A stretch of DNA of 64,000 bases. Origin: Girardinichthys multiradiatus (Eukaryota > Chordata > Actinopteri > Cyprinodontiformes > Goodeidae). The notes below the pieces were generated by a model that saw only the letters and a list, made by a program, of their open reading frames with translations, had not been told where the DNA came from and did no database searches. This document shows positions 32,481 through 43,398 of this stretch, piece by piece; positions within the stretch are counted from its first letter, which is position 1; every line of letters begins with the position of its first letter. Where the stretch lies: positions 43,897,975 to 43,961,974 of the forward strand of contig NC_061804.1 in assembly GCF_021462225.1 (NCBI RefSeq), read 5' to 3'. Position numbers and translations under genes: made by a program.

Positions 32481-32571
32481 ACTATCTGTGTAGTTATGCT
32501 GCTATAGGCTTAGGCTGCTGGAGGACATAACGACCACTTTCACCCTCTTCGCTACATTCTCACAATACTCT

Positions 32572-33402
32572 CCAATTTTGCATTATTTGCTGTTATTTCA
32601 GTTTTTCTCTTTATGTTCTCTCTTTTCTCTTTCTAGAAGCTACACCTGGTCTGACTCTGTGTCTACCTGTGACACCGTCCTGGAGGAGGACATTGTCGAA
32701 GCTTCTGCTGGCAACAACTTAATGCTCACCTTCTACCAATGATCCACTTGGCCCTGTCTTTCAGTGTTTAACCCTTTCTCTCTCCTAGATATAGCTACTG
32801 ACTGAGCTTTTACTGTAACTAATTATATGTACTCTCTTTCAGACTCTAACCTTGAAAACTGGCTCAGAGTTTATCTGTTCTTTCTTTCTAGGTGAAACAA
32901 CTAAAGGAGCTACATCCATTAACATTTACTTTTCCTTCCCATAGAAAGTACTCCTGGATCAGTGCTTCTTTGTTCTTTTTGTGTCTCTGCTCTGTTCTCT
33001 CAAACCCCCAGTCGGTCGTGGCAGATGGCCGCTCACACTGAGCCTGGTTCTGCTGGAGGTTTCTTCCTGTTAAAAGGGAGTTTTTCCTCTCCGCTGTCGC
33101 TACATGCATGCTCAGTATGAGGGATTGCTGCAAAGTCAATACCAGTGACTGTCCACTGTCTCTACATGCTCATCCGGTAGGAGGGAATGCTGCAAGTCAC
33201 TGACTGGATGCAATCTGCTGGGTTTCCTTAGATAGAAAAACGTTTTATCCAATTTGAATAAAAAGCTAACTCCGACTGCACTGTTCAATGGTTAGGATTA
33301 ATTGGAATGTATGTACCTGACTGTTGTGAAGTGCTTTGAGACAACATTTGTTGTGAATTGGCGCTATATAAATGAAACTGAATTTAATTGAATTGAATCC
33401 TC
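32572..33402 (+). repeat. L2-tailed interspersed repeat, long copy 2
   Basis: Full-length match to 14868-15660, slightly closer to the short copy at 20610 in its last 200 bases (both keep gatagaaaaac.ttttatccaatttg, which the first copy lacks). It ends with gcgctatataaatgaaactg and ttgaattgaat and abuts the truncated 3' side of an inverted Rex3 copy. Confidence 0.85.
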
Positions 33403-33404
33403 TG

Positions 33405-34995
33405 GTCACCCTTCTTATGAAGGTGGACCACCAACCCATTCTGCCAGACCAGAGGTACTGTCCCCGACCGCCATGCAATATTGAAGAGGCGTGTCATCCA
33501 TGACAGCCCCACAACATATAGAGACTTGAGGTACCCGAAGCCTTGCCACCGTGGAGCTTTTTAACCACCTCCGTGACTTCAGCCTGGGTGATGAAAGAGT
33601 CCAACCCCGAGTCCCCATCCTCTGCTTCCACCAGGGAATGCGTGACCGCAGGATTGAGGAGATCCTCAAAGTACTCCTTCCACCACCCGACAATGTCCCC
33701 AGTTGAGATCAGCAGCTCCCGATCCCCACTGTAAACAGTGTTGGCGAAGCACTGCTTCCCCCTCCTGACGCACCGGATGGTTTGCCAGAATCGCTTCAAG
33801 GCCAACCGGTAGTCCTTCTCCATGGCCTCAACGAACTCTTCCCAGGCCCGAGTTTTTGACTCTGCCACAACCTGGGCCACGCCACACTTGGCCTCACAGT
33901 ACCCGTTAGCCTTCTAAGGAGTCCCACAGGCCAACCACAGCCAATAGGACTCCTTATTCAGCTTGACACCAATCCTTACTGCTGGTGTCCACCACCGGGT
34001 TCGGGGATTGCCGCCGGGACAGGCACTGCAAACATTACGGCCACAGCTATGGGCAGCAGCATCAACAATAGATGGGAAAACATGGTTCACTCGGACTCCA
34101 TGTGTCCAGCCTCCCCCGGAATCTGGTCCAAGCTCTCCCAGAGGTGGGAGTTGAATACATCCCTAGCGGAGGGCTCTGCCAAGTCTGTCCGGCTTTCTCC
34201 TCTTCCAGTGGATCCAACTCACCACCAGGTGGTGATCAGTGGACAGCTCAGCCCCTCTCTTCACCCGAGTGTCCAAAATATGCAGCTGAAGATCTAACAA
34301 CATGACAACATAGTCGATCATCGACCTCCTGCCTAGCGTGTCCTGGTGCCAAGTGCACTGATGAACACCCTTATGCTTGAACATGGTGTTCATTATGGAC
34401 AATCCGTGACTATCACAGAAGTCCAATGACGAAACATCACTCAGATTCAGATCGGGGAGGCCATTCCTCCCGATCACACCTCCCAGGTGTCACTGTCATT
34501 TCCCACGTGGGCGTTGAAGTCCCCCAGCAGAATAATGGAGTCCCTGGGAGGGGCACTATGCAGCACCCTCGATAGGAACGCCAAGAAGGCTGGGTACTCT
34601 GAACTACCGTTTTGCCTGTAGGCCGAAATAACAGTCCGAGACCTGTTCCCAACCCGAAGGTGCAGGGATGTGACCCTCTTATCCACTGGAGTAAACCCCA
34701 ACACGAGATGGCTGAGCTGGGGGGCAACAAGCAAATCCACCCCAGCCCACCGCCTCTCCCCGCTGGCCACTCCAGGGTAGAAGAGAGTCCAGCCCCTCTC
34801 AAGGAGATGGGTTCCAGAACACACTCTGTGCATGGAGGTGAGCCTGACTATTTCTAGTCGATATCTCTCAACCTCCTGCACAAGCCCCCAACCAGCGGCA
34901 TTTAAACCATAGACAACATAGCCTCTACGATCATTGGAGCACTCAAACCTCTCCACCACGTCAAGGTTGTGGTTCAAGGAGGGGTGGCCTGACAC
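33405..34995 (-). mobile_element. Rex3: Rex3 LINE, 5' half only
   Basis: Read from 34995 downward: 5' UTR/N-terminus (GHPSLNHNLDVVERFECSND), a nearly complete endonuclease ([38 protein letters not shown] with the catalytic DFN block, about 34500-34560; then [45 protein letters not shown] at 34220-34480), a linker, and the polymerase N-terminus (KDYRLALKRFWQTIRC, GKQCFANTVYSGD, EVVKKLHGGKASG). It stops near 33410 before RT motif 1. The 3' half and tail are absent, which is the reverse of ordinary LINE 5' truncation. Frameshifts occur near 34475 and 33935. It carries the endonuclease part that the copy at 8881 lacks. Confidence 0.9.
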
Positions 34996-35257
34996 CCTAA
35001 ACAGAAATTATTTATTGATTATGTAACAGCATATAAATTCAGGTAGAAGTTAAAGCTCTGAAAATCTCAGAGAATGGCACAACTGCTAACCTACCAAGGC
35101 ATGGCCGTCCATGTAAAATGACAGACGGGACAATGAAAGGCATTAAACAGAGAAGAAGCCAAGAGGCCCATTGGTAACTCTAGAGGAGAAGCACAGAACC
35201 ACTGCACAGAACCTGTGGATATGACAAGTATTAGTCATGCACTTTACAAAGTTTAGC
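34996..35257 (+). mobile_element. Tc1-like element E, left part
   Basis: ggcacaactgctaacctaccaaggc, gaagccaagaggcccattgg and ttagtcatgcactttacaaagt are in order the N-terminal transposase region of a Tc1-like element. The first 65 bases next to Rex3 are of unknown origin. The Tc1 sequence stops at 35257, where a retroviral LTR begins, and resumes at 43459 (cctttatgaggga...). The same left block, fused to a Rex3 5' end, is found inverted at 8727-8880. Confidence 0.8.
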
Positions 35258-35676
35258 TGTTGGAAAAATGTATACAAGTTATCGTTTCTTAGTTTAAACT
35301 ATGTTTATGTTTTGAAGTTCTACTCTAGTTAAGATGATTCCAGTGATTGCTTTTTTAGTGTGTAAAAGGGTTTGTGGAAGGTTAAAGATTGTGGTCTGGA
35401 GTGGATCAATCCCTGGACATGACAAGCTTATACCATACATGGGAATGACCACTCTTCTAAGTTGAAATCTCTGTAAGAATTGGCTGAACCAATTCCCGCT
35501 TTTTGCTTGTTGGAATGTGAGTTGTAAATAAAAGGCTGGTGCAAGGATTTTCTCTTTTTGAGAAGGAAGTCGCTGTTTGGCAGAGGACTGTCTCACCCTT
35601 GCAAGTCAAACTTACTTGGTTCACTTGTGCCTTATTTATACACTTGTCTGTAATTATCAGCTTTCCAACTCTAACA
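35258..35676 (+). repeat. 5' LTR of the endogenous retrovirus
   Basis: 419 bases from tgttggaaaa to ctctaaca, giving TGTT...AACA ends. A TATA/AATAAA-type element (gtaaataaaagg, 35525-35534) lies about 140 bases before the 3' end, so the U3 promoter and R region are probably here. U5 (35620-35676) is the only part that also survives at the 3' end of the provirus. Confidence 0.85.
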
Positions 35677-35682
35677 TTTCTT

Positions 35683-35700
35683 TGGTCCTTCGAGCCAGAT
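35683..35700 (+). other. Retroviral primer binding site, tRNA-Tyr type
   Basis: Six bases after the LTR, tggtccttcgagccagat is complementary to the 3' end of a vertebrate tRNA-Tyr (CCA plus acceptor stem cctTCGA... partner) with one mismatch in the T-stem. The primer call comes from my recollection of the tRNA-Tyr acceptor sequence. Confidence 0.75.
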
Positions 35701-36435
35701 TCGCTAGAAATCTGCCATCCGGGACCCAGCGGTGCGTGTGGGGTTCCAGTCTGCGCAGCCTCCAGAACGTCTGGAATACAAAAATCCTGCACAGTGAATT
35801 CTGTGTTGGTAACCGCCGAATCGACCGAGGGGCACTGGGAGGTGGATCAATGCGTTTCGACAGATAGTGTGAACGAACGCACAGGTGAGACAGAACCAAC
35901 TGAGTATATAAAGAGAAATATGCAAGCCGGTATGCTTGGCGTTTAACATAACAGCATTTTTTAAATAAGTAAAAATAAATAGGAGTCTTTGAGTTTAGAG
36001 GTCCTCGTAATTTCCCCTAAGGAGATTCAAAAGCAACCGACTCCATGGAAAAAATCCTGAGTTTAAAAAGAAATAGTGCATAAAAAAACGGAAAACCTAG
36101 TCTAAGTGATTTAGGCCTATAAGTGATTGTGTGTTGGTATATGTGTGTGTGTGTCTGCAGAATCATACGGCACTCTCAGTGAGACAACCCACAACCTTGC
36201 TGGTGTTAACACAAAGTTGTTGACAGCTGAGAGTTGTCGTAAGGAATTCTGATTTGGATATTAGGTTCCATCAAATCTCAGTCTAAAACCCCTGCACTCT
36301 CCGGGAGTAGGACTCAAAGCGGAAAACCGGATCAAAACTAGGTTTTGATCTAGAAGCCTGTTTTGTGGGAGATGTTGGGGGCCTGTTGAGGAATTCTGTT
36401 TTGATTTGATGGTACAAGATATATATAATAAATGC

Positions 36436-36437
36436 AC

Positions 36438-36485
<48 letters not shown>
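36436..36485. repeat. (TA)n microsatellite
   Basis: About 23 TA units directly abutting the left end of the nested Tc1. Tc1 integrates at TA, so this run was a natural target. Confidence 0.95.
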
Positions 36486-36488
<3 letters not shown>

Positions 36489-38053
36489 GTCCTTCTCAAA
36501 AAATTTGCATATTGTGATAAAGTTCATTATTTTCTATAATGTAATGATGAAAATTTTATATTCATATATTTTAGATTCATTGCACACTAACTGAAATATT
36601 TCAGGTCTTTCATTGTCTTAAAACGGATGATTTTGGCATACAGCTCATGAAAACCCAAAATTCCTATCTCACAAAATTAGCATATTTCATCCGACCAATA
36701 AAAGAAAAGTGTTTTTAATACAAAAAACGTCAACCTTCAAATAATCATGTACAGTTATGCACTCAATACTTGGTCGGGAATCCTTTTGCAGAAATGACTG
36801 CTTCAATGCGGCGTGGCATGGAGGCAATCAGCCTGTGGCACTGCTGAGGTCTTATGGAGGCCCAAGATGTTTCGATAGCGGCCTTTAGCTCATCCAGAGT
36901 GTTGGGTCTTGAGTCTCTCAACGTTCTCTTCACAATATCCCACAGATTCTCTATGGGGTTCAGGTCAGGAGAGTTGGCAGGCCAATTGAGCACAGTGATA
37001 CCATGGTCAGTACACCATTTACCAGTGGTTTTGGCACTGTGAGCAGGTGCCAGGTCGTGCTGAAAAATGAAATCTTCATCTCCATAAAGCTTTTCAGCAG
37101 ATGGAAGCATGAAGTGCTCCAAAATCTCCTGATAGCTAGCTGCATTGACCCTGCCCTTGATAAAACACAGAGGACCAACACCAGCAGCTGACACAGCACC
37201 CCAGACCATCACTGACTGTGGGTACTTGACACTGGACATCTGGCATTTTGGCATTTCCTTCTCCCCAGTCTTCCTCCAGACTCTGGCACCTTGATTTCCG
37301 AATGACATGCAGAATTTGCTTTCATCCGCAAAAAGTACTTTGGACCACTGAGCAACAGTCCAGTGCTGCTTCTCTGTAGCCCAGGTCTGGGGAATGCGGC
37401 ACCTGTAGCCCATTTCCTGCACACGGCTGTGCACGGTGGTTCTGGATGTGTCTTCTCCAGACTCAGTCCACTGCTTCCGCAGGTCCCCCAAGGTCTGGAA
37501 TCGGCCATTCTCCACAATCTTCCTCAGGGTCCGGTCACCTCTTCTCATTGTGCAGTGTTTTCTGCCAGACTTTTTCCTTCCCACAGACTTCCCACTGAGG
37601 TGCCTTGATACAGCACTCTGGGAACAACCTATTCGTTCAAAAATTTCTTTCTGTGTCTTACCCTCTTGCTTGAGGGTGTCAATAGTGACCTTCTGGACAG
37701 CAGTCAGCTCGGCAGTCTTACCCATGATTGGGGTTTTGAGTGATGAACCAGGCTGGGAGTTTTAAAGGCCTCAGGAATCTTTTGCAGGTGTTTAGAGTTA
37801 ACTTGTTGATTCAGATGATTAGGTTCATAGCTCGTTTAGAGACCCGTTCAATGATATGCTAATTTTGTGAGATAGGAATTTTGGGTTTTCATGAGCTGTA
37901 TGCCAAAATCATCCATATTAAGACAATAAAAGACCTGAAATATTTCAGTTAGTGTGCAATGAATCTAAAATATATGAATGTTAAATTTTCATCATGACAT
38001 TATGGAAAATAATGAACTTTATCACAATATGCAAATTTTTTGAGAAGGACCTG
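36486..38053 (-). mobile_element. Tc1-like transposon A, copy 2 (complete, 1568 bp)
   Basis: Starts caggtcc and ends ggacctg with TA on both sides (36484-36485 and 38054-38055). Long terminal inverted repeats as in the copy at 24376. It is 39 bases shorter overall, chiefly from a 42-base loss in the transposase. It sits in the leader of the endogenous retrovirus between the primer binding site and gag, hence it is younger than the provirus. Confidence 0.95.
36763..37725 (-). CDS. Tc1 transposase A, uninterrupted but 14 codons short
   Basis: Cut-and-paste DDE transposase that would bind the element's terminal repeats and insert at TA. 320 codons with the ATG at 37725. Residues 10-45 form the first helix-turn-helix (QKEIFERIGCSQSAVSRHL); GRKKSGRKH (about 50-58) is a basic hook; the second DNA-binding part covers 65-115. 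Catalytic residues: aspartate 134 in FADESKF, aspartate 224 in FQHDLAPAH, glutamate 259 in NPIENLW, with 34 residues between the last two (the DD34E signature of Tc1). Compared with copy 1, fourteen residues between RIPQ and TWATEK are missing (junction near 37386), just before the first aspartate. The frame is otherwise open, so a protein could be made, but loss of this linker probably inactivates it. Confidence 0.92.
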   Translation of the reverse strand: MGKTAELTAVQKVTIDTLKQEGKTQKEIFERIGCSQSAVSRHLSGKSVGRKKSGRKHCTMRRGDRTLRKIVENGRFQTLGDLRKQWTESGEDTSRTTVHSRVQEMGYRCRIPQTWATEKQHWTVAQWSKVLFADESKFCMSFGNQGARVWRKTGEKEMPKCQMSSVKYPQSVMVWGAVSAAGVGPLCFIKGRVNAASYQEILEHFMLPSAEKLYGDEDFIFQHDLAPAHSAKTTGKWCTDHGITVLNWPANSPDLNPIENLWDIVKRTLRDSRPNTLDELKAAIETSWASIRPQQCHRLIASMPRRIEAVISAKGFPTKY

Positions 38054-38177
38054 TATATAGGATAAAAGCATATATAATAAAGCAAAGAGAATCAAATAAG
38101 TAGCGCTAATATAAATTAATAGAAGTAGAACTCAGTTCTAAATAATAGTTTTTAATAGATAAAAAAAAACTCTTAAA

Positions 38178-39230
38178 ATGGGGAACTGCATCCGGAAGCA
38201 GTCCCCGTTAGAAGGAGATGCAAAGTTTATGCACTCAAAAGATCCAGATACAGTAAAAAATCTCGCTAAATGGCAGAAAGATTATGATTATGATTTTCTT
38301 TCGGTTTCTGCTTGTACCCATTTGGTACAGGGATTGCAACAGAAAGACAAACTTAGAAAAAGGAAAAAACCCAATCAAGAATTAATAAGGGCAAAAAAAT
38401 TGGCTTGCTGAAGCTTATAAAAGAACGATAAAAAGAGCAAGGAGGTATATATAGCAGTTGCCAGAGAAGAAGATAATGACCATTGTGTACTAAGGGGGAG
38501 GGGCAGGCAGCCACAGCCCCAGCCCGCTGTTGCGGCTGCGATAGTGTTTGAACCCTCAGCACCAGTGGGACAAATAACCGAAGAGGCACCACCATATTCA
38601 CCATCAGTTTTTCCGACTTCACAAACTATGAGAGAGGGATGCCCAAATTTAATAACCAGCTCCCCAGTAGCAAAAAATACTAGGTGGAGAAAACAGGCAA
38701 TTAAACTGGATGGTCTCAATGACACTGCTGATCTGTTTCCTATGATAGAAGTTCCAAATCCCAATGTTGCTGCTGGTGTACCTAGAACTATGTTAGTCTA
38801 TAGAACCTGGACCCTAGAGGACATTAAAAAGGCAGTGGAGGGCATTCCTCACCCAAAAGGGCATCCAGAAGGGTTTATTAATGGACTGAACATGTTGAGA
38901 GGAAGTTATCATCTAAATGGGGTGGAGATCCAACAAGTAATAATGACAAAATTAGGCATAGATTGGGGAAGAGTGCAGGGTGTCTGGAATCCGATGGAGG
39001 ATAATGATCCAGGGCAGTCTCTGGCTCATGACAGCCAACATTTGACAGCACAATTTGCGGTGCTGTGGGGCAATGTCAAATGGGAGTTTAGACAGAGAGC
39101 AGATTATATCATTATTAACCAGACTAAACAGAAAATAGGAGAGTCAGTCATTGAGTATAGACTGAGAATGGAAGAAGTGTTTAAAAGGAATAGTGGACTG
39201 CAACATGTTTCTCTGTTGAACATTCAATAA
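38178..39230 (+). pseudogene. Retroviral gag, matrix and capsid part
   Basis: Starts MGNCIRKQS, with glycine 2 as the expected myristoylation site of a matrix protein. The frame holds 77 codons, then meets TGA at 38409 and TAA at 38418 beside an A-run (38394-38400). The same frame reopens with QPQPQPAVAAA and a late-domain-like APPYSP (about 38594-38611), followed by a capsid-like stretch (YRTWTLEDIKKAVEGIPHP, 38800-38860; GESVIEYRLRMEEVF, 39140-39182). It is cut at 39230 by a LINE tail. Structural role: membrane-targeted virion core. Because of the two stops and the insertion it is not functional. Confidence 0.8.
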
Positions 39231-39412
39231 AGTACAAAACAACAGCATACAGATGTTGCAAATGCACCTTTTTATTATATATGTGTATATTGTACATTGT
39301 AAATTTGTATATTCGGTAATGCAAAAACAGAACAAAAGAGCAAAGTGTACCGGAGTCAAATTCCTTGTTTGTATGTACGAACTTGGCAATAAAACTGATT
39401 CTGATTCTGATA
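39231..39412 (+). mobile_element. L2-type LINE 3' tail inserted in gag
   Basis: aatgcacctttttatt, gtaccggagtcaaattcc and ggcaataaaactgattctg with repeated attctg units form the usual end of CR1/L2-type elements, as at 63060-63090. Gag coding sequence stops before and resumes after it, so this is a severely 5'-truncated insertion. Confidence 0.8.
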
Positions 39413-39804
39413 ATGCTGATGACAGTCCCTATCAACAGTTCAAAAATGCCCTCCAGGCAAATGAGATTCGTAACTGGGTCACAAAACATAATATTGATCT
39501 ACCCACCTGCTCGGTTACCAGCTGGCAGAACTGGGCAATGCATGCTGAAAAGGTGGTCAGTGGAAAGAAAAAACAATCCCCTACTGATACCTTCTATGCG
39601 GAAGATGAAATATTTTATGCAGGACCAGTAAGTAGGGGGAGGGGTAGAATGAGAGGAATTTTCAGAGGAAATGGAGGCCTTAGGGGGCGTGGATGGAGGC
39701 AAGTGAGAGGGAGAGATGATGGAAGAGATTATGTATGCTGGGTTTGTGGACAGCATGGTCATTGGGCTAGAAACTGTCAAACTGGACAACCCAGTCAACA
39801 ATGA
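39413..39804 (+). pseudogene. Retroviral gag, capsid end and nucleocapsid
   Basis: Continues gag after the inserted tail: NALQANEIRNWVTKHNIDL, then a glycine/arginine-rich basic region (GRGRMRGIFRGNGGLRGRG) and one zinc knuckle, CWVCGQHGHWARNC (39736-39777), of the C-x2-C-x4-H-x4-C type. Ends with a stop at 39802. A single knuckle is normal for gammaretroviruses. The role is RNA packaging. Confidence 0.88.
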
Positions 39805-41779
39805 CTGGATAAGGGAGAACAGAATGTTGTTAAAGAAGGAAAAGGGGAAGTTGATGAGAACAAGGAGATGATAGACATTGCAGCAGCATACATGGATAAG
39901 CTGAGATCCTCTCCAAGTACAAAAGTATATGTCAGTCTACAAGAGATCCTAATAAATTCACCTACTGCAATGTTTAGTGATCTGACTGAATATGTGAAAC
40001 AACTGACTAACATAATAATGAAGTTTTTCAAAAGGTGATGATCATCCAGGAGGAATGCAGTGTTCCTGGGAAATGCAGTTCATTTATTAACAATACATTT
40101 TTCTTCAATAGGTGGAAGCTGGAGAAATAACATCACACTGTGTGGACGTTTTGTTGACTAATCATTGGTTGGATCCATGAGACATTATGTGCACAGACCA
40201 AATGACCAAACGACCTCAGAAAGAATGACCAAGGTTCGGACTGACTTATGAACCTCACTGACCTGACAATGATAACCTGACACTTCTCCAGACTGGACGG
40301 ACCCAAAAGACAACACCTTCAAGGTGGACCCCACTAACACCACCTTATTGATCCTTGGTGGATAAAAAAGAATTGAAGCATTCAAAACAGACCTAATGGA
40401 AACAAAAAGGATGATAAGAAAACAATGTGCATTTTAAAAATATAAAAAGGAACTTATATTGGAATGTTTGTAAATTAAATTGCTCTGATAGAGAAGTAAT
40501 TAAGTAAATTTATTTGTACAGCACATTGCAGGCAGGGCAATTCAAAGTGCTTTACATTATAAAAATACAAAATGCTAAAAACCATCAAGTGGATATTAAT
40601 GACAGTCATGGGGAAAAAGTTGTCAGTGTGTGAATGTGTGTGAATGGTAATGATTTCATTAAAGAGCGTCTTTGAGGGATCTTAAAAGCGCTAATAAAGG
40701 TCTGATGTTCTAATGATCATTGCCAAATTTATACCTTAATACGTTTCCATAATTTTTCCAAAATTATATAAAGATAGCAATAGTTCTACCTGTACTGAAA
40801 TACTGATAAACATAAGAAAGCTCATAGACCTGTTTTCAATTTTTCGAAATTCTTTTACAGAGTAATTAAATTTTATGCGGCAAATGTCTGTCCATTTTGT
40901 CTGTCTGTTTTTGTGAAATGTTTGTTTCATGTTATGTAAAAATTAGGGTATATGTGCATGATAATAATTAAAGACTACAAGAGCAAGTCTGATCCTCAAC
41001 AGTACCATAATATTAGGTCAGTTCTTTATGGTAAAACAAAAGGATTTTAACAGATGTTTGGACTTTTTCCAGTCAGGTTCAGAATGATCAAATTAGATTC
41101 AAAATTTAACACAAGATTAAATGTACAGAATTACTGGACTGGACTAAAATTAAGAAAACTTGAGTTAATTGAAATAAACTTTAGTTACTTGAAATAAATA
41201 CAAAGTATAATTAAAAAGGGAAGAGATTAATGAAACTGTACAGGTGTGTTTATAAAACTGGGTATGACAAACTAAGATTATAAGGCATAACACGCTCTTC
41301 ATTTTTGTGTTCATCAATTTTATTAAGCCTTCTAAACTGATGAGGAGTGAGTTTTTTCAGAACTAATGAAACTCAAAGTAAACCAAGCAATATTAAAATA
41401 ATAGCAGCTAACAGAAATAGTGACCTCATTTTTAAATATAATGAGGACTTACTGCATTGAATAAAAAATAGATTAGAATAGATGCATCTAAATAAAGCTA
41501 GATTGGAATAGATTATTCAGAGCTATTATAATCTTGCTGATGAATACCACAAATAATTTGTTATTGGAACAAGATGATTAGAAGAGAGCAACGTTATCAT
41601 GGCCAAAGAGAAACATTCACAGGAAAGATCAAATTAAATATTATTTAACCTTGTCTATCGTGACTCCATACAGGTTTTATTAACATCTTGGACAGCACAT
41701 ATTATGTATGGAAATAAATAATTAAAAATAAAGGTATAATTGGGAGCATAATGGAAAAATGCAGTTATTACTGAAATTA
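39805..41779 (+). other. Provirus interior without recognisable protease or polymerase
   Basis: No retroviral protease or reverse-transcriptase motif was found. 39830-40020 retains some open frame after gag (VDENKEMIDIAAAYMDKL). 40510-40560 has tttatttgtacagcacattgcag and caaagtgctttaca, a common teleost repeat head, and 40625-40700 a SINE-like tail. 40900-41750 is AT-rich. The pol gene was probably lost through deletion and replacement by other insertions. Confidence 0.4.
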
Positions 41780-42560
41780 TTAGATGCTGTGCTGTTACCA
41801 GCTAAATTAGCTGAGAGTAAATGTGAAGGGATTACTAGATGCCCTGAAGGAAAGCCTATATTACTTAAATCAATGTTTCAATGAGTTGCAAATGAGCAAT
41901 GTGCAGAGCCATGTCTCAACAGGAGGGTAGTGAACAACAACATATGGATTTAAATATATAATACCCACATTTGGAATTCCAAGAAGGATTTATGGTGATA
42001 ATGGAACACATTTTGTTAAAAAAGTCATACAAGAACTTGGTAAATGTTTCAAGATTGACCTGAAAACATATTGTAGCTACCATCCCCAAAGTGCAGGGTT
42101 GGTAGAAAGAACAAATGGGACAGTTTAAAGGAAGCTTAGGAAGACAATGGAATAAACAAAAAGAAATTGGATTGAATGTTTAGATATAGTAAAACCTAAT
42201 ATGAGGATAACCCCATCAGCTCAGGGTGGATTAACACGTTTTGAAATAATACATGGCAGACCTCATTATATCCCTGATCTACAAAAAAGACCTAAAAGAT
42301 CCACAACAAGATGGGACGTTAGCAGACATTACAGTTTAGAGACATACAAAATGTTAATAAGCTGCCAAATGATGTTTCTGAAGCCCTACAGGTTCCTGGT
42401 GACGTGCAAGAAGGTGACTGGGTGCTGATTAAGACCATTAAGAAGAAAACGTGATCTGATCCAAAGTGGGAGGTTCCATTCCAAGTGTTATTGGCAACTC
42501 CCACTGCTTTGAAAATTCAAGAGAGACCTACCTGGATACACAAAGCACACTGTAAAGAGG
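41780..42560 (+). pseudogene. Retroviral integrase, end of pol
   Basis: Catalytic-core text IPRRIYGDNGTHFVKKV (second acidic position in GDNG, about 41985-42035) and YCSYHPQSAGLVERTNGTV (the glutamate of VERTNG, about 42070-42125). It is followed by a C-terminal domain with PGDVQEGDWVLIKTI and [19 protein letters not shown] (42395-42555), the GPY/F-like fold of gammaretroviral integrases. At least three stops and shifts break it (for example TAA at 42126 and TGA at 42451). Function when intact: insertion of viral DNA into chromosomes. Confidence 0.8.
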
Positions 42561-42959
42561 TGAGCCTGTCAGTCTTTCATCCACAGGCTGGAAATGATCA
42601 AATCTGACTACAAAGGGGTTGTCGCCATCTAGAGGAGGCTTTGTCTCAATGTCAGTGAAGAAACCAAAGGTCTTTCCTAAGCCTTTAGGGGTGAGAGAGA
42701 GAGACTGACAGGTAAATCTAAAGGAAAGATGTTGTTGAAACATTTAGTTGTATTTATCACGTGTGCCCTGATTGTGTTAATAATATGCCAGACATTTCCA
42801 CAATCTAATAATCTCCAGAAATTAAAGAGGTGGATAAATGAAGATTTCCATGGAATGTTTATACAAGATATAAATTACTTGTTTGAGACTAACAGCTAGT
42901 ACCAATATGCAAAAATTGTAACCAAGTCCAGAAACATTTCTGGTTGTTATGTATGTACT

Positions 42960-43398
42960 GAACTTCCTATCTCTTCCAGCCAGCCCAGGTTGACAGCTAG
43001 ACCAGTACGAGCGCCAAGAGATGAGTGTTTTATCAGAAATACTGTTTCTGGTACCAGTACCAGTTTCTGCGTGGTAATGAGTAATGCAACATTTTACAAC
43101 TGTGATATTACAGTTTCAACAGTTTAATGTTACAAATCCTGTGTCCAACTATGTGGAGTTTCATGCAGGTTCCCATTTTTCTCATTGTGTTGTGGGCACC
43201 GGTTCCATCCCAGTGGGGCCTATTCCAATGCGCATGTGTAACACGACTTACTATTATTCTTTCCACCAAGCTGGACCAGGGGAAAGGTCCATGATCTAAA
43301 GGGCACTTATGCAATAGATGGATTTCAATGGATGTGTGGAACTGCCATTTATTTGCAGTTGCCTCCAAGTTGGAGTGGTATCTGTGCACCTGTTTATG
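42960..43398 (+). pseudogene. Retroviral env surface-subunit fragment
   Basis: Short blocks in shifting frames (CVVMSNATFYNCDITVS near 43075-43120; FQWMCGTAIYLQLPPSWSG near 43325-43380) look like a retroviral surface glycoprotein, with cysteine-containing WMCG and a WSG-type motif. It is joined at about 43399 directly to the end of an LTR. The transmembrane subunit, the rest of env and most of the 3' LTR are therefore deleted. Confidence 0.6.

Noticed and set aside
35683..35700. Possible tRNA fragment
   Set aside because: It is only the 18-base complement of a tRNA 3' end placed right after an LTR, which is a retroviral primer site.
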